A stretch of 64,000 nt of DNA from contig CBDATU010000021.1 of NCBI GenBank assembly GCA_965199865.1, positions 1-64,000 on the forward strand, in the 5' to 3' direction. The position numbers and the translations under genes were made by a program. Of the stretch, positions 45,594-55,175 are shown in pieces. The notes under the pieces were generated by a model, which worked only from the letters and a program-made list of their open reading frames with translations, did not search any database and was not told where the DNA came from. The DNA comes from JAPOUP01 sp965199865 (GTDB lineage Bacteria; Pseudomonadota; Alphaproteobacteria; Rhodobacterales; Rhodobacteraceae). The first letter of the stretch is position 1. Every line of letters begins with the position of its first letter.

Positions 45594-46087
45594 GTCACCG
45601 ATGGTGTTCAGACCATACTTCTGCCAAACCAGAGTCATCCCTTCAACCTGCCGCAGGACGTTGCATATGTTGGGCGCGAGGCTGCCGCACCACGACCCGG
45701 AAGCGCTGGTGAGGCCGGGCGTATCGGAATCAGCGGGAAACCCTACCCATGTACAACCAGGTTCCATACCGCATTCGCAGAGGCTGAAATGGCTCGCCAG
45801 ACTGTTGCCGACCCGATTGGTGCCCGCACCGACGATGGTGCGATAGAGAATACAGGGTGGAATCGACACCACACTGACGGTTCGGTCTCCCTCGGGCGCA
45901 GGGATATGCAACGGTGATTACGAAAGGCGTCGTCCACTCTTCCGTGGCCCGCATCCCGAAGACGGTACGTACCTCTATGGGTCGGAATATTCGGCGGATG
46001 GAGGCTTATCGGCGAGCCTGAGCAGTTGCGTATCTCGTTGGAGCGGCAGCCGGTTCCGGGTGTGGACGAGGAAACTCTCGCATCCAC
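45594..46087. other. Gene-free stretch before the protease remnant
   Basis: No frame is recognisable. The right part (about 45990-46087) may be the eroded N-terminus of the broken protease that follows. Confidence 0.4.
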
Positions 46088-46856
46088 GGAACGGGCTTCA
46101 CGGTCTTCGGCGCGGGCAATGTTCTGACAAATCACCATGTGGTTGAGGGATGCGACGCGCTGTCCTTCAGTAGGATTCAGGTTTGGCCATTTCGAGGCCG
46201 AAGCCAGGCTGATCGGTTCGAACGAGGCGTCCGACCTCGTGTTTTTCATGATTGAATCGGACGTCGCGCTGCCGCGGGCCGCATTTGGCGGCGATCTGCC
46301 CGTCATGCCCGGCGAGATGACCGGGATGCTCGGGTTTCCGGGAGGTGCTGGCAGTGGGCCGACATTCACCCAGGGGACGATTTCGTCACTCGCAGGGTTC
46401 AGTGGAAGCCTGCTCGACTTCCAGTACAACGCGGAAACGCGCAGCCGTTCCAGTGGATCACCTGTTGTAGATCAGAGCGGTAATGTCGTCGGAGTGGTGA
46501 CCGGCATTCTTTCACGGGATGGTGGGCGTGACGACGCCATCAACGGGAACTATGGCACCCGAGGCCTCATCGTTCAGGTGTTCCTGGAGCTAAATGGTGT
46601 GGAATGCAGGCTGGCACGCTCGGATTCCCCAAGGCCCTTGACCGAGGCTGTCAAAGAAATGCAGCGCTACATCGGCGTCGTGAACGGCTGCAGAGGGGAG
46701 GTTACTTACCTCAGCCCCGCGTTGCAAAGGCCAGTGCCAGCCTTGATCCAAACGAACCTGGCGAAGCACGCCGTCTCGGCAGGCTTCCCGTTTCCGAAGA
46801 TCCAGGATCGCCTGCGCGTAGCCTGGTTTCGTCGCCGGGCTTTCTGCATGGAGTGA
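46088..46856 (+). pseudogene. Frameshifted trypsin-like serine protease (S1C-type)
   Basis: The start of the catalytic domain, GTGFTVFGAGNVLTNHHVVE with GCDALSF, lies in one frame at 46088-46170 and includes the catalytic His. The rest continues in another frame: FEAEARLIGSNEASDLVFFM (catalytic Asp), MLGFPGGAGSGPTFTQGTI, and SSGSPVVDQSGNVVGVVTGI (catalytic Ser). The shift is near 46165. The N-terminus is not recognisable, so the gene is dead. It would have been a periplasmic or secreted protease. Confidence 0.75.
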
Positions 46857-47212
46857 CATCCTCCATGTAGTTCCACAGGAACCGCCATCTCTGGCATATT
46901 CCACGATCCGGAACCAATTACACTGGCTGGCGGTCTATCCTGGCCATGGTCCAGCCTGGACCTTTGTGGATCCAGCCGCAGATTACACGGCTGTCTGAGC
47001 GGTATGGAGTGGTTCGCTCAGGAGGCGAAAGCGATTGTTCACATGGATGCCGAAGGCGCCTTCAACTTCTGATCATGCAAAGATCCCGAGATACGGATCG
47101 ATCAAACGTGAAATCGATGAACCGGAGATGCATCCGTCCCACTGGCTCCGCCCCAGTGGGGACCGGGCGACTCCGCTGTCCCTTTCGTGACACGGGCGAT
47201 GCCTGAGGTCGT
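46857..47212. other. Gene-free stretch between protease remnant and hemE
   Basis: No gene is recognised. It is the region downstream of hemE (minus strand). I see no strong terminator and no DnaA-box cluster. Confidence 0.4.
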
Positions 47213-48244
47213 TCAGCCACGAATCGCTTCCAGAAGCCTTTGTACGTTCGACGGGTCCGCGTCTGGAGTAATGCCATGCCCCAGGTTGAAGACATGTGGG
47301 CCTCCGGAAAGAGTACTTACGATCCGTTGGGCCTCATCGACCAGCGCCTGGCCGCCAGTCACAAGGTGGCGGGGGTCGAGATTGCCCTGCACACTGTTGT
47401 CCCCCTTCACATGCTCCGCCGCCCAGTCGACGTCTACCGCTGAGTCGAGCGCGATACAGTCTGCGCCTGTGGCCTGCGCGAAACCTCTGTAGTGGTCACC
47501 GGCACCGCGTGGGAAGGTAATGACCGGCACGTCAGGCCATCTGGATTTCAACGATGTGATGATTCTCCTGGTGGGTTCAACGGCATAGCGGACGAAGGCC
47601 GCGCCGGGAAGCGATCCCGCCCAGCTGTCGAACAGCTTCACCACCTCGGCACCCGCTTCAATCTGTGCCGAGAGATACGATACGGTAGCATCGGTCAGCA
47701 GATCAATAAGGGCATCGAAGGTCTCAGGGTCGGCGATCCGCAATGCGTGAGCGGGTTGCTGATCCGGGGTGCCGCATCCCGCGACCATATAGGTTGCGAC
47801 GGTCCATGGCGCGCCAGCGAATCCAATGAGTGTGGTTTGTGCGGGCAGTTCACCTGACAGGATGCGCAGGGTTTCGTAGACCGGGGCCAGGGTGTGGTGG
47901 ATATCGTCCGCCGGTTTCAGGGAGGCGAGTCCAGAGGGGTCCGTCACCGGGCAAAGCCGTGGCCCTTCACCCGCCTCGAAGCTGAGATCGACTCCCAGCG
48001 CATGGGGAACCAGCAGGATATCGGCGAACAGGATCGCCGCATCAAACCCGAAGCGCCGAATCGGCTGCAGAGTGACCTCCACCGCCAGATCCGGGGTGTA
48101 GCAGAGCGATAGAAAGTCTCCGGCCTGCGCCCTCGTGGCACGATATTCGGGTAGATAGCGGCCAGCCTGGCGCATCAGCCAGATGGGTGGAACCTTCTGG
48201 ACCTCTCCCCGAATGGTCCGCAAGAGTTTCTTCCGCTGCGTCAC
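47213..48244 (-). CDS. hemE: Uroporphyrinogen decarboxylase
   Basis: 343 residues. It decarboxylates uroporphyrinogen III to coproporphyrinogen III in heme synthesis. The N-terminal signature PIWLMRQAGRYLPEYR is complete, with FADILLVPHALGVDL, FAGAPWTVATYMVAG and GNLDPRHLVTGG at the expected places. It is divergent from hemC across about 92 bp, an arrangement common in alphaproteobacteria. The promoters of both must overlap in that gap. Confidence 0.97.
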   Translation of the reverse strand: MTQRKKLLRTIRGEVQKVPPIWLMRQAGRYLPEYRATRAQAGDFLSLCYTPDLAVEVTLQPIRRFGFDAAILFADILLVPHALGVDLSFEAGEGPRLCPVTDPSGLASLKPADDIHHTLAPVYETLRILSGELPAQTTLIGFAGAPWTVATYMVAGCGTPDQQPAHALRIADPETFDALIDLLTDATVSYLSAQIEAGAEVVKLFDSWAGSLPGAAFVRYAVEPTRRIITSLKSRWPDVPVITFPRGAGDHYRGFAQATGADCIALDSAVDVDWAAEHVKGDNSVQGNLDPRHLVTGGQALVDEAQRIVSTLSGGPHVFNLGHGITPDADPSNVQRLLEAIRG

Positions 48245-48336
48245 AGTTTCCTCATGGATGTCTGTCGGTGGTGTCGCGGCAGGTTGTCCAAGTCAAGCCG
48301 GTTCCGTTTGATGACAGGATGCGGGAAGGATAGGCA

Positions 48337-49287
48337 ATGGCCATGGAACCGAAGCTACCATTCAGGATTGGAACCCGCGGCTCGCTTCTGGCGCTTGCAC
48401 AGGCGCACGAGGTCCGCGATCGCATGATGGCCAGTTCAGGCCTTGAAGCCGATGCGTTTGAGGTCGTTGTGATCAGGACAAGCGGTGATCGCATAGTGGA
48501 TCGGGCTTTAAGGGACATTGGTGGAAAGGGGCTGTTTACCAAGGAAATCGAGGAGGCCCTGCTTGCGGGATCCATCGACATAGCGGTTCATTCGGCGAAA
48601 GACATGCCCGCTACGGTGCCTGATGGTGTTCTTCTTGATGTGTTTCTGCACAGGGAGGATGTGCGGGACGCGTTTGTGTCACTTAGGCATTCCCGAATGG
48701 CGGACCTGCCCGAGGGTGCGGTTGTCGGCACGTCCAGCGTGCGCCGCAGGGCCCAGCTTCTTCATCGCCGTCGCGATTTGCGGGTCGTGGAATTCCGCGG
48801 CAACGTGCAGACCAGGCTGGCAAAGCTGGCTGATGGCATAGCGGATGCTACGTTTCTGGCAATGGCTGGACTGAATCGACTGGGAGGCACGAATGATATA
48901 CCGCATTTGCCCATTGAGCCTGAGGAAATGTTGCCGGCACCGGGGCAGGGGGCAATCGTTGTCGAGAGGCGTCAGCGTGATTGCGGAGCGCAGCGCCTGA
49001 CAGAGCCGATTCGCGACCATCCGACATGCCTGCGTCTCGCTGCCGAGCGGGCCTTTCTTGCCGAGTTGGATGGGTCCTGCGATACGCCGATCGCGGCTCT
49101 TGCCGAGATTGAGGGCGGCGTCCTACGTCTGCGCGGCGAAATCCTTCGTCCTGATGGCTCAGAGGTTCTGTCCGATGAGATTTCCGGTCTGGCTGAATCG
49201 GGAAGTGACCTGGGAAGGGAACTGGCAAAGGGTCTGCTCGCTCGCGCGGGTGAGGGATTCCTGATCCGGTCGAGCGGATTTCGATAG
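48337..49287 (+). CDS. hemC: Hydroxymethylbilane synthase (porphobilinogen deaminase)
   Basis: 316 residues. It polymerises four porphobilinogens into hydroxymethylbilane. It shows RIGTRGSLLALAQAHEVRD, VHSAKDMPATVPDG, GTSSVRRRAQLLHRR and LRVVEFRGNVQTRLAKL. The dipyrromethane cofactor Cys is in FLAELDGSCDTPIAALAEI. It is divergent from hemE and converges with the FAD oxidase gene. Confidence 0.96.
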   Translation: MAMEPKLPFRIGTRGSLLALAQAHEVRDRMMASSGLEADAFEVVVIRTSGDRIVDRALRDIGGKGLFTKEIEEALLAGSIDIAVHSAKDMPATVPDGVLLDVFLHREDVRDAFVSLRHSRMADLPEGAVVGTSSVRRRAQLLHRRRDLRVVEFRGNVQTRLAKLADGIADATFLAMAGLNRLGGTNDIPHLPIEPEEMLPAPGQGAIVVERRQRDCGAQRLTEPIRDHPTCLRLAAERAFLAELDGSCDTPIAALAEIEGGVLRLRGEILRPDGSEVLSDEISGLAESGSDLGRELAKGLLARAGEGFLIRSSGFR

Positions 49288-49414
49288 GCCTGAAGATTTG
49301 GAACGCGGTCAGGCAACCGGCCGCATTGCTCCATCCGGGATATGTAGGTCAGGCGCAAACGGCCGGTCAGTCAGTGCCGCTCCACTTTCGCTAACAGGCC
49401 TGCGGCCGGGTAGC

Positions 49415-50827
49415 CTATATGCTCGGAACCACCTTGCCGGGATTCAGGATGCCTTTTGGATCCAGGGCCGATTTAACCGCACGCATGACGTCGATGGCTA
49501 CAGCATTCTTTCGGCGTCGCATGGACGGCAGTTTCGCCAGACCGATTCCATGCTCAGCAGAAAAGCTGCCACGAAGCGATCGCGTGACTGATTCGACCTT
49601 TTCGCGAATCGCGTCAAGGGCGGCCGGATCCTTCGAGGTCGGAAAAATGATATAGTGAATGTTGCCATCCCCCAGATGCGCCACCGCCATTGTCTCGGCA
49701 CCCCTATCGATTGCCCCAAGCACCCTGTCCATCTCCTCGAAGAAGGCGGGAACCTTGTCGGTCGGTACGGCGATGTCGTTGTCGACCATTGGCAGCCGCC
49801 CGAGAATGATCTCGGCGGCATCTTCCCTTCTTTTCCACATCTCAGCCCGCTGGGCTTCGGTACGCGCGACCACGGCATCGAGTACCAGTCCCTCATCCAT
49901 GGCGTCGGCCAATTCGGCTTCGAGATTGCTGACCACGGGGACGCTGCCGTCATTCGTTGGCATTGCGTCACGTGGGGCTGTCGCTGCGACCTCGACCATG
50001 ATGTTGACGTCGTGCAGCCTGTCAAAGGGAGCGCGGGCCCCATCTATATGAGTGATGTGGCGCTCGATATAGGCGCGGGGCATGTATTCGAACGCTTCGA
50101 TGTTGCCCCCGGTAGCGGCCTGAAGCCGGTTTAGCAGCGCAAGCGCGTCGTGCAGGCTTCGGGCGGCAACCATTGCGGTTGCGTAGGCTTTCGGTTTCGG
50201 GAACAGCCGCAGGACTGCGCCGGTTATGACACCGAGGGTGCCTTCGGCACCAATGAACAGGTCACGAAGATCGTAACCGGTGTTGTCCTTGTGCAGTTCG
50301 GTCATCAGATCCATGACTCGCCCGTCAGCGAGGACGACCTCAAGTCCCAGGCATAGCCCGCGTGTCGACCCGTAACGCACCACGTTTGAACCGCCGGCAT
50401 TGGTGGAGAGCGCTCCGCCGACAAGCGCCGACCCGCGTGCGCCAAAGGTCAGGGGAAAGACCAGGTCATGCGCTTCGCAGGCTTCGTGCAGTGATGAGAG
50501 GATTACGCCGGCTTCCACCACCGCTATACATGCCTCACTGCGGATTTCGCGGATCGAGTTCATTCGGTCGAGTGACAGCATCACGGCGCCGCTGGCGAAC
50601 GTACCACCGGAGAGACTGGTATTGCCGCTGACCGGAACCACTGGGGTTTCGGTCTCATATGCGAGCGCCATTACCGCCGAAACCTCTTCGGTCAGTCTCG
50701 GACGCACCACTGCGACGGGGTCCGAGATAAAGCGTCTGGTCCAGTCCGTCGTGTACCGCGCGCATGCGTCTCCAGTCAGCACATGGTTGGCACCCACAAT
50801 CGCTGCGAGCCTTTCGGCAAGTTCCAT
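49415..50827 (-). CDS. FAD-linked oxidase, GlcD/D-lactate dehydrogenase type
   Basis: 470 residues. It has an FAD_binding_4 domain (PVVPVSGNTSLSGGTFASGA, FGARGSALVGGALSTNAGGS, FIGAEGTLGVITGAVLRLFP) and a C-terminal FAD-oxidase domain (VAHLGDGNIHYIIFPTSKDP, SAEHGIGLAKLPSMRRRKN). Proteins of this type oxidise D-lactate, D-2-hydroxyglutarate or glycolate. The substrate is not readable from sequence. It is divergent from fnrL. Confidence 0.9.
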   Translation of the reverse strand: MELAERLAAIVGANHVLTGDACARYTTDWTRRFISDPVAVVRPRLTEEVSAVMALAYETETPVVPVSGNTSLSGGTFASGAVMLSLDRMNSIREIRSEACIAVVEAGVILSSLHEACEAHDLVFPLTFGARGSALVGGALSTNAGGSNVVRYGSTRGLCLGLEVVLADGRVMDLMTELHKDNTGYDLRDLFIGAEGTLGVITGAVLRLFPKPKAYATAMVAARSLHDALALLNRLQAATGGNIEAFEYMPRAYIERHITHIDGARAPFDRLHDVNIMVEVAATAPRDAMPTNDGSVPVVSNLEAELADAMDEGLVLDAVVARTEAQRAEMWKRREDAAEIILGRLPMVDNDIAVPTDKVPAFFEEMDRVLGAIDRGAETMAVAHLGDGNIHYIIFPTSKDPAALDAIREKVESVTRSLRGSFSAEHGIGLAKLPSMRRRKNAVAIDVMRAVKSALDPKGILNPGKVVPSI

Positions 50828-51052
50828 CGTCGTTCCCCCTTTGCGTGTTGGCTGTCGAAATGCCCGGTTTTCGATCTCTGGGCAAGTGGGACTGTCTGGG
50901 CCATGTACCGGCCACAGTCATGTTTCCACCCTGCGCGTTGGCGGTGGTGAGGACGACGGTCGGATTGCTCAGCTTGTTCACCAACGGCATGTTCGCTATT
51001 TTCGGTGCGAGGTTGCCGCCTGGAATGTGATCCGATGGCCGAGGATTGGGCG

Positions 51053-51769
51053 ATGAACGGAAACGCGAAGAACCTCGGATCCTGCAGCGACTGTCCAATC
51101 AGGTACAGCGCGGTCTGTTCGAAATGCGAGCCGGACGAATTCGCTTGGATGGAGGGAGCCAAGCATTACCGCAGTTTTGGCGCCGGTCAGCGGGTGGTCT
51201 GGGCCGGAGACCGGATGGAGTTTGTCGCTTCGGTCGTTACGGGCGCGGCGACGCTTAGCCACACGATGGAAGACGGGCGAACGCAGATGGTTGGACTTCT
51301 GCTGCCATCGGATTTTCTCGGACGTCCGGGCCGTTCGTTTGCGCCTTTCGATGTCACCGCGGTCTCAGGTCTCACTCTCTGCTGTTTCCAGCGAGCGCCA
51401 TTTGAGGGCCTGATGCGGCGGTCACAGCAGATTGGCCAGCGGCTTCTGGAGATGACTCTGGACGAACTTGACGCGGCGCGCGACTGGATGCTTGTGCTTG
51501 GCCGCAAGACGGCGCGGGAGAAGATCGCGAGCCTGCTTCTGAATCTTTCCGGGCGCGTTGTGGCGCTGGACCAGGCCGTCGCTGTGAATGGAATGGTCCT
51601 TGATCTGCCACTCACTCGTGAGGCGATGGCGGATTACCTTGGGTTGACATTGGAAACCGTCAGCCGTCATATGACGGCGCTGAAGCGTGACGGAATCATT
51701 GTCCTGGAAGGAACGCGCAGGGTCGTGATTCCGGATCGTGAGGCGCTCGTTCGGGAGGTAGATTCATAA
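51053..51769 (+). CDS. fnrL: Oxygen-sensing Crp/Fnr-family regulator FnrL
   Basis: About 238 residues. The N-terminal Cys cluster GSCSDCPIRYSAVCSKCEPD plus an internal Cys (LTLCCFQR) fits a 4Fe-4S oxygen sensor. A cNMP-like beta roll (SVVTGAATLSHTMEDGRTQM, VGLLLPSDFLGRPGR) is followed by an Fnr helix-turn-helix (MADYLGLTLETVSRHMTALK). ATG 51053 is chosen because GAGG lies 8 bases upstream and the FnrL N-terminus is short; ATG 51035 is possible. When oxygen falls, FnrL binds TTGAT-N4-ATCAA-type sites; one lies before ccoN. Confidence 0.93.
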   Translation: MNGNAKNLGSCSDCPIRYSAVCSKCEPDEFAWMEGAKHYRSFGAGQRVVWAGDRMEFVASVVTGAATLSHTMEDGRTQMVGLLLPSDFLGRPGRSFAPFDVTAVSGLTLCCFQRAPFEGLMRRSQQIGQRLLEMTLDELDAARDWMLVLGRKTAREKIASLLLNLSGRVVALDQAVAVNGMVLDLPLTREAMADYLGLTLETVSRHMTALKRDGIIVLEGTRRVVIPDREALVREVDS

Positions 51770-52071
51770 CCAATTGATACTCTACCCCTTTCGCGCTCCC
51801 AATCATAGTCTGGCTCCCTGTCTTTCATCATCGCCCATTGGGTGCCATCAGGATCAGGGGGCGTTCTTTCAAAATGCTGTTCGAACGCTTGCTCAATCCG
51901 ATCGGCGAGCGCGTCGAGCGTCACCGATTTGGAGCGTTCGCCACAGTAGTTGCACCGCCTTCGACTTCCGTCCGCTTCCACCAGTTTAGCGAGATGAGCT
52001 TCTCCGATGCACTCATGACAGACGCGGTATTCTCGCGTGTCTTCTGCGCTCCTGTCGGTCGGCATACTCAT
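51667..52071 (-). pseudogene. Truncated third gene of the AbiE operon (HEPN/RES N-terminal-like zinc ribbon)
   Basis: The first about 100 residues are a zinc-ribbon-like region, CHECIGEAHLAKLV and RRRCNYCGERSKSV, followed by LDALADRIEQAFEQHFERTP and YDWERERG. This resembles the N-terminal domain that precedes RES-type toxin domains (HEPN/RES_NTD). Below about 51773 the frame runs antisense through the 3' end of fnrL and is meaningless, so the toxin-like C-terminus has been lost by a deletion or junction beside fnrL. Its start overlaps the end of the abiEii-like gene, showing it belonged to the same operon. Confidence 0.55.
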
Positions 52072-52859
52072 TCCATGTGATCCAGAAGGGTCAAGGAAAC
52101 ACGTTCCGCCATCCCATTAGGATCCCACTCGAAATCACTCCTTAAGAGGGTGGAGATGTCCGAATTGAAGTCCGGATCCTCCAGCTTCGCGGCAAGGTTG
52201 TCTTGAAGCTGCTGGCGCGTGACCGTGTGACCGCCGTGATCCATATAGGCTCTAAAGGCCGCTATGATCTCTTGTGGCAATTCATCTTTGTGCTGGAGCG
52301 CAACGTCGAGATCGAAGAGGTCGCGGCCCTTCTTTCTTTGATAGAGTGCGCGAAGCTTCGTCCCCAATAGCTCATTGAGCCCATAGCTTGGAATATCGCA
52401 TCCACCTTCGAACCAACGTGAGTAAACTTCGAAGGGGATAAGGCTGGTACCATAGACGGAAAAGTGCTCCCGTGTGTTGATCTCCACCTTCAGTCTCAGG
52501 GGAACAGGCGGGGTTTCCTCTGATCCAAATCGATATGTGAAGGTGACGCGCCCTTCGGTTTGCCTGTAGCGCGGTCTGCCGAGCCAGGGATCCAGGACCG
52601 CATGAAGGCGATCCATTAGATCGCCAGCGGGTCCTGCATCGATTTGCACAAGGTCGATGTCTTCGGAGTATCTTGCGGGCGGTTTCAGGAATAGCTTGTA
52701 TAGAGCGGTACCCCCACGAAATGCGAGCTGGCGGCGCAGACGTTTGTCGGAGAATATCTCAACCAGGGCGCGGCTGATGACCAGATCCTGCTCGACCTGA
52801 CGGTCGTCGATCCATGGCGCTTCGGCCCGCCACTCTGTGATGAAATCGCGTGGGATCAT
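52068..52859 (-). CDS. AbiEii-type nucleotidyltransferase toxin
   Basis: 263 residues. It shows the AbiEii/MNT-like fold: LAFRGGTALYKLFLKPPARY with SEDIDLV (Gly-Gly-Ser/Thr and Asp-x-Asp metal site), LRLKVEINTRE, GTKLRALYQRKKGRDLFDLD. AbiEii toxins are type IV toxin-antitoxin proteins that modify tRNA or other NTP targets and give abortive phage infection. It overlaps the antitoxin gene by four bases. Codon use and content look typical of a mobile defence island. Confidence 0.88.
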   Translation of the reverse strand: MIPRDFITEWRAEAPWIDDRQVEQDLVISRALVEIFSDKRLRRQLAFRGGTALYKLFLKPPARYSEDIDLVQIDAGPAGDLMDRLHAVLDPWLGRPRYRQTEGRVTFTYRFGSEETPPVPLRLKVEINTREHFSVYGTSLIPFEVYSRWFEGGCDIPSYGLNELLGTKLRALYQRKKGRDLFDLDVALQHKDELPQEIIAAFRAYMDHGGHTVTRQQLQDNLAAKLEDPDFNSDISTLLRSDFEWDPNGMAERVSLTLLDHME

Positions 52860-53656
52860 TCATCGATCTCGACGGAGGCGTTCACATGGACTTTCCAGCG
52901 CGCATCCTTTCTCGACTTTTGTGACGGTCGGTCCGGTGCGAGTGGCGTGTAGTCACGCGCCTTGCGCTCAATCAGGTTTTGCAATGGATCTGAAACTGTC
53001 GGCTGCTCAACCAGGTCAAGCAAGAAGCCCAGTCTCTGAACATATGAAATTGGCACGGCCTCAGCCTGTCGAGCGAGCTCGATCGGGCTGATCTCATCTG
53101 CCAGGTCGCAAAGTACCGTGGCAACCATATCAAGCCCCCCTGCTCTATCGCTGTAACCAATAAGATCGAGAGCTGTTGCCTCCGGCGTAGAAACTTTCAG
53201 GAGACCGCGTGGCGTGTTGAAGGAACGCGTCGGCACGTTTGCTGTTTGTTTGTTGGCGATGAAAGTGACGGTGACTTTTCCGCATCGGATGTCTTTTCGT
53301 GATTTGCCAACGAACACCTGAAACGATTGCGGCCGCTGATGTGCTGCACCGTAATACTGAGCGGCTGTCGAAAGGCCCGCATAGTAAGGTGCGCCCTTGT
53401 GTTCAAACAGCGCGGGGATGAACTGCTCGGCCGGCAGGCAACCCAGTGACCTATATTCTGGTGGAACGACAGCGTAGAAGCCGCGTGCTGGCGAGGCGAT
53501 GAGGCCCTGCTTGGCGAGACGTGACAGCGCGCTATGTGCTGCGGCTATTGATACGCTAAGGTCGCTCGAGAACTCAGATACGCTGAAGTGGTAGCGCCCC
53601 TGCGCCGCTAGGCGGTCAATGTAGCTCTTCGCTCGCATGTGCTTCTTTTCCGACAT
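52856..53656 (-). CDS. AbiEi-type antitoxin/transcriptional regulator
   Basis: 266 residues. An N-terminal winged helix (FSSDLSVSIAAAHSALSRLA) is followed by the AbiEi antitoxin domain (YYAGLSTAAQYYGAAHQRPQ, then TVTFIANKQTANVPTRSFN, VSTPEATALDLIGYSDRAGG). AbiEi proteins neutralise AbiEii without binding it and autoregulate the operon. First gene of the operon, with its promoter in about 53657-53769 before the IS element. Confidence 0.87.
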   Translation of the reverse strand: MSEKKHMRAKSYIDRLAAQGRYHFSVSEFSSDLSVSIAAAHSALSRLAKQGLIASPARGFYAVVPPEYRSLGCLPAEQFIPALFEHKGAPYYAGLSTAAQYYGAAHQRPQSFQVFVGKSRKDIRCGKVTVTFIANKQTANVPTRSFNTPRGLLKVSTPEATALDLIGYSDRAGGLDMVATVLCDLADEISPIELARQAEAVPISYVQRLGFLLDLVEQPTVSDPLQNLIERKARDYTPLAPDRPSQKSRKDARWKVHVNASVEIDE

Positions 53657-53769
53657 TACGTGCGCAAACTATCATTTATCAGCAGTATAGGGAAGTGTGA
53701 TCGGATCGGCCTATTTCGAGTCTGATGGTGTTCTGACATTGCCGGGGACTCGTATCACGAGCGCGGTCC

Positions 53770-53823
53770 GGTCGTGTCGCGAGTTTGGTGGAAATTCGAA
53801 AATGGTGTAATCTCCGGGTGAAC
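53770..53823 (+). repeat. Left terminal inverted repeat of the IS256-family element
   Basis: This 54-bp sequence, from GGTCGTGTCGCGAGTTTGG to TCTCCGGGTGAAC, is repeated in inverse at 55113-55166 with two mismatches. That is longer than the usual 20-40 bp IS256 ends. Confidence 0.9.
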
Positions 53824-53872
53824 CGTAACCACCCAACCGGCGGCCGAAGCCGCCAGAGTAGGAGACCACACC

Positions 53873-55098
53873 ATGAAACAGACTATATCCAGCACCGAAC
53901 TTTCGCCAGAGACATTCGACGGGGGCCTCGACCCGATCGAGGACCGGCTCCGGTCGAGCATCCGCGGCACGATCGAGGCGGTTTTCGAGGAGGAGCTCTC
54001 CGAGTTCCTGGGCCGGCTCCGCTACCGGCGCGGGGACGGGGAGGTGAAGGGCTACCGCCACGGCCACCGAGACCGGCGGATCACCGGGACGTTCGGGACG
54101 GAGACGGTCAGCGTGCCCCGCGCCCGGATCCGGGACGCGGACGGCGGGGTCAGGGAATGGCGGTCGAGGGCGCTCGGGCGCTACCGGCGCATGACGAAAA
54201 AGGCCGAGGCCCTGATCACGTCCGTCTACCTGTCCGGCACGAACACGCGCCGGGTGAGGCGGGCGCTTTTCGCGCTGTTCAGGGGGGCCGTGAGCAAGGA
54301 CGTGGCCGTCCGGGCCTGGCGCCGGGTCAGATCGGATTGGGACGCCTGGTGCGCCCGCAGCCTGGCCATGGGAACATCGTCCGCCTGATCCTGGACGGAA
54401 CGGTGATAAAGACCCGGATCGATGGAAAGGCGACGAAAATATCCGTGCTGGCCGCCGTCGGCGTGCGCCGGGACGGCCATAAGGTGCTGCTTTCCATAGG
54501 AAAGATGGGCGGAGAGAGCACCGCGGCATGGAGCGGGTTCCTGGCCGACCTCGACGCGCGCGGCCTCAGGCGGCCGGAGTTCGTCATCGTCGACGGCGCG
54601 CCGGGCCTTGAGGCCGCGCTCACCACGCTCTGGGGCGAGGATCTGGCCATCCAGCGCTGCACCGTCCACAAGCACCGCAACCTGCTGGGCCACGCCCCGA
54701 AGCGCCTGCATGACGGGATCGGCAATGACTACCGCGACATGATCTACGCGGAGACCCCTGAGGGGATCCAGCGCCGCCGCAGGGCGTTCCTGACGACGTG
54801 GAGGAAAAAGTGCCGGGCCGTCGCCGACAGCCTGGAGGAGGTGGGCGACCGGCTGTTCACGTTCACCCGGCTCGACCCGTCGCAGTGGAGATCGGCGCGG
54901 ACCACCAACGCCATCGAGAGGCTCAACGGCGAGTTCCGGAGGCGGAGTAGGACCCGGACGCTGCTACCCTGCGCGGAGACCGTGCCCATGCCGCTCCGGG
55001 CACTCCTGGCATCGGGTCAGATCCGGTTGCGAAAGGTCGACGGCTGGCAGACGCTGTCATGGCCGTCCGGGCCCGTCCCTCTTGACCTCGCCGCCTGA
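53873..55098 (+). pseudogene. IS256-family transposase with one frameshift
   Basis: The first part, ending DWDAWCARSLA, is in one frame (53873 to about 54370). The rest, GNIVRLILDGTVIKTRIDGK, FVIVDGAPGLEAALTTLWGE, CTVHKHRNLLGHAPKRL, SARTTNAIERLNGEFRRRSR and RKVDGWQTLSW, is in the next frame. The DDE Asp residues (LDGT, VDGAPG) and the final Glu (NAIERLNGEF) are present. Rejoining the frames gives a normal length of about 400 residues. The shift lies between the N-terminal domain and the catalytic domain, near 54370. IS256 elements normally have one continuous gene, so this is probably a mutation or sequencing error rather than programmed frameshifting. Confidence 0.85.
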
Positions 55099-55112
55099 TC
55101 GGAGGAAACCAT

Positions 55113-55166
55113 GTTCACCCGGAGATTACACCGTTTTCGAATTTCCACCAAATTCGCGACACGACC
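55113..55166 (-). repeat. Right terminal inverted repeat of the IS256-family element
   Basis: Inverse of the left repeat with two mismatches (GAATTTGG for GAGTTTGG, AAACGG for AAATGG). Confidence 0.9.
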
Positions 55167-55175
55167 CAGATGGCA

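Larger units (their letters stand above)
53770..55166 (+). mobile_element. IS256-family insertion sequence
   Basis: About 1.4 kb bounded by 54-bp near-perfect inverted repeats and carrying one frameshifted IS256-type transposase reading frame. I see no target-site duplication: the left flank GCGCGGTCC and right flank CAGATGGCA differ. It lies between the AbiE operon and the ccoN promoter; the right end is 9 bases before the FNR box. Confidence 0.9.

Noticed and set aside
48245..48336. Origin of replication next to hemE, as in Caulobacter
   Set aside because: The hemE-hemC gap is only about 92 bp and has no DnaA boxes.
54360..54390. Programmed frameshift in the IS256 transposase
   Set aside because: IS256 transposases are normally continuous; I see no obvious slippery run and structure that would argue for recoding.
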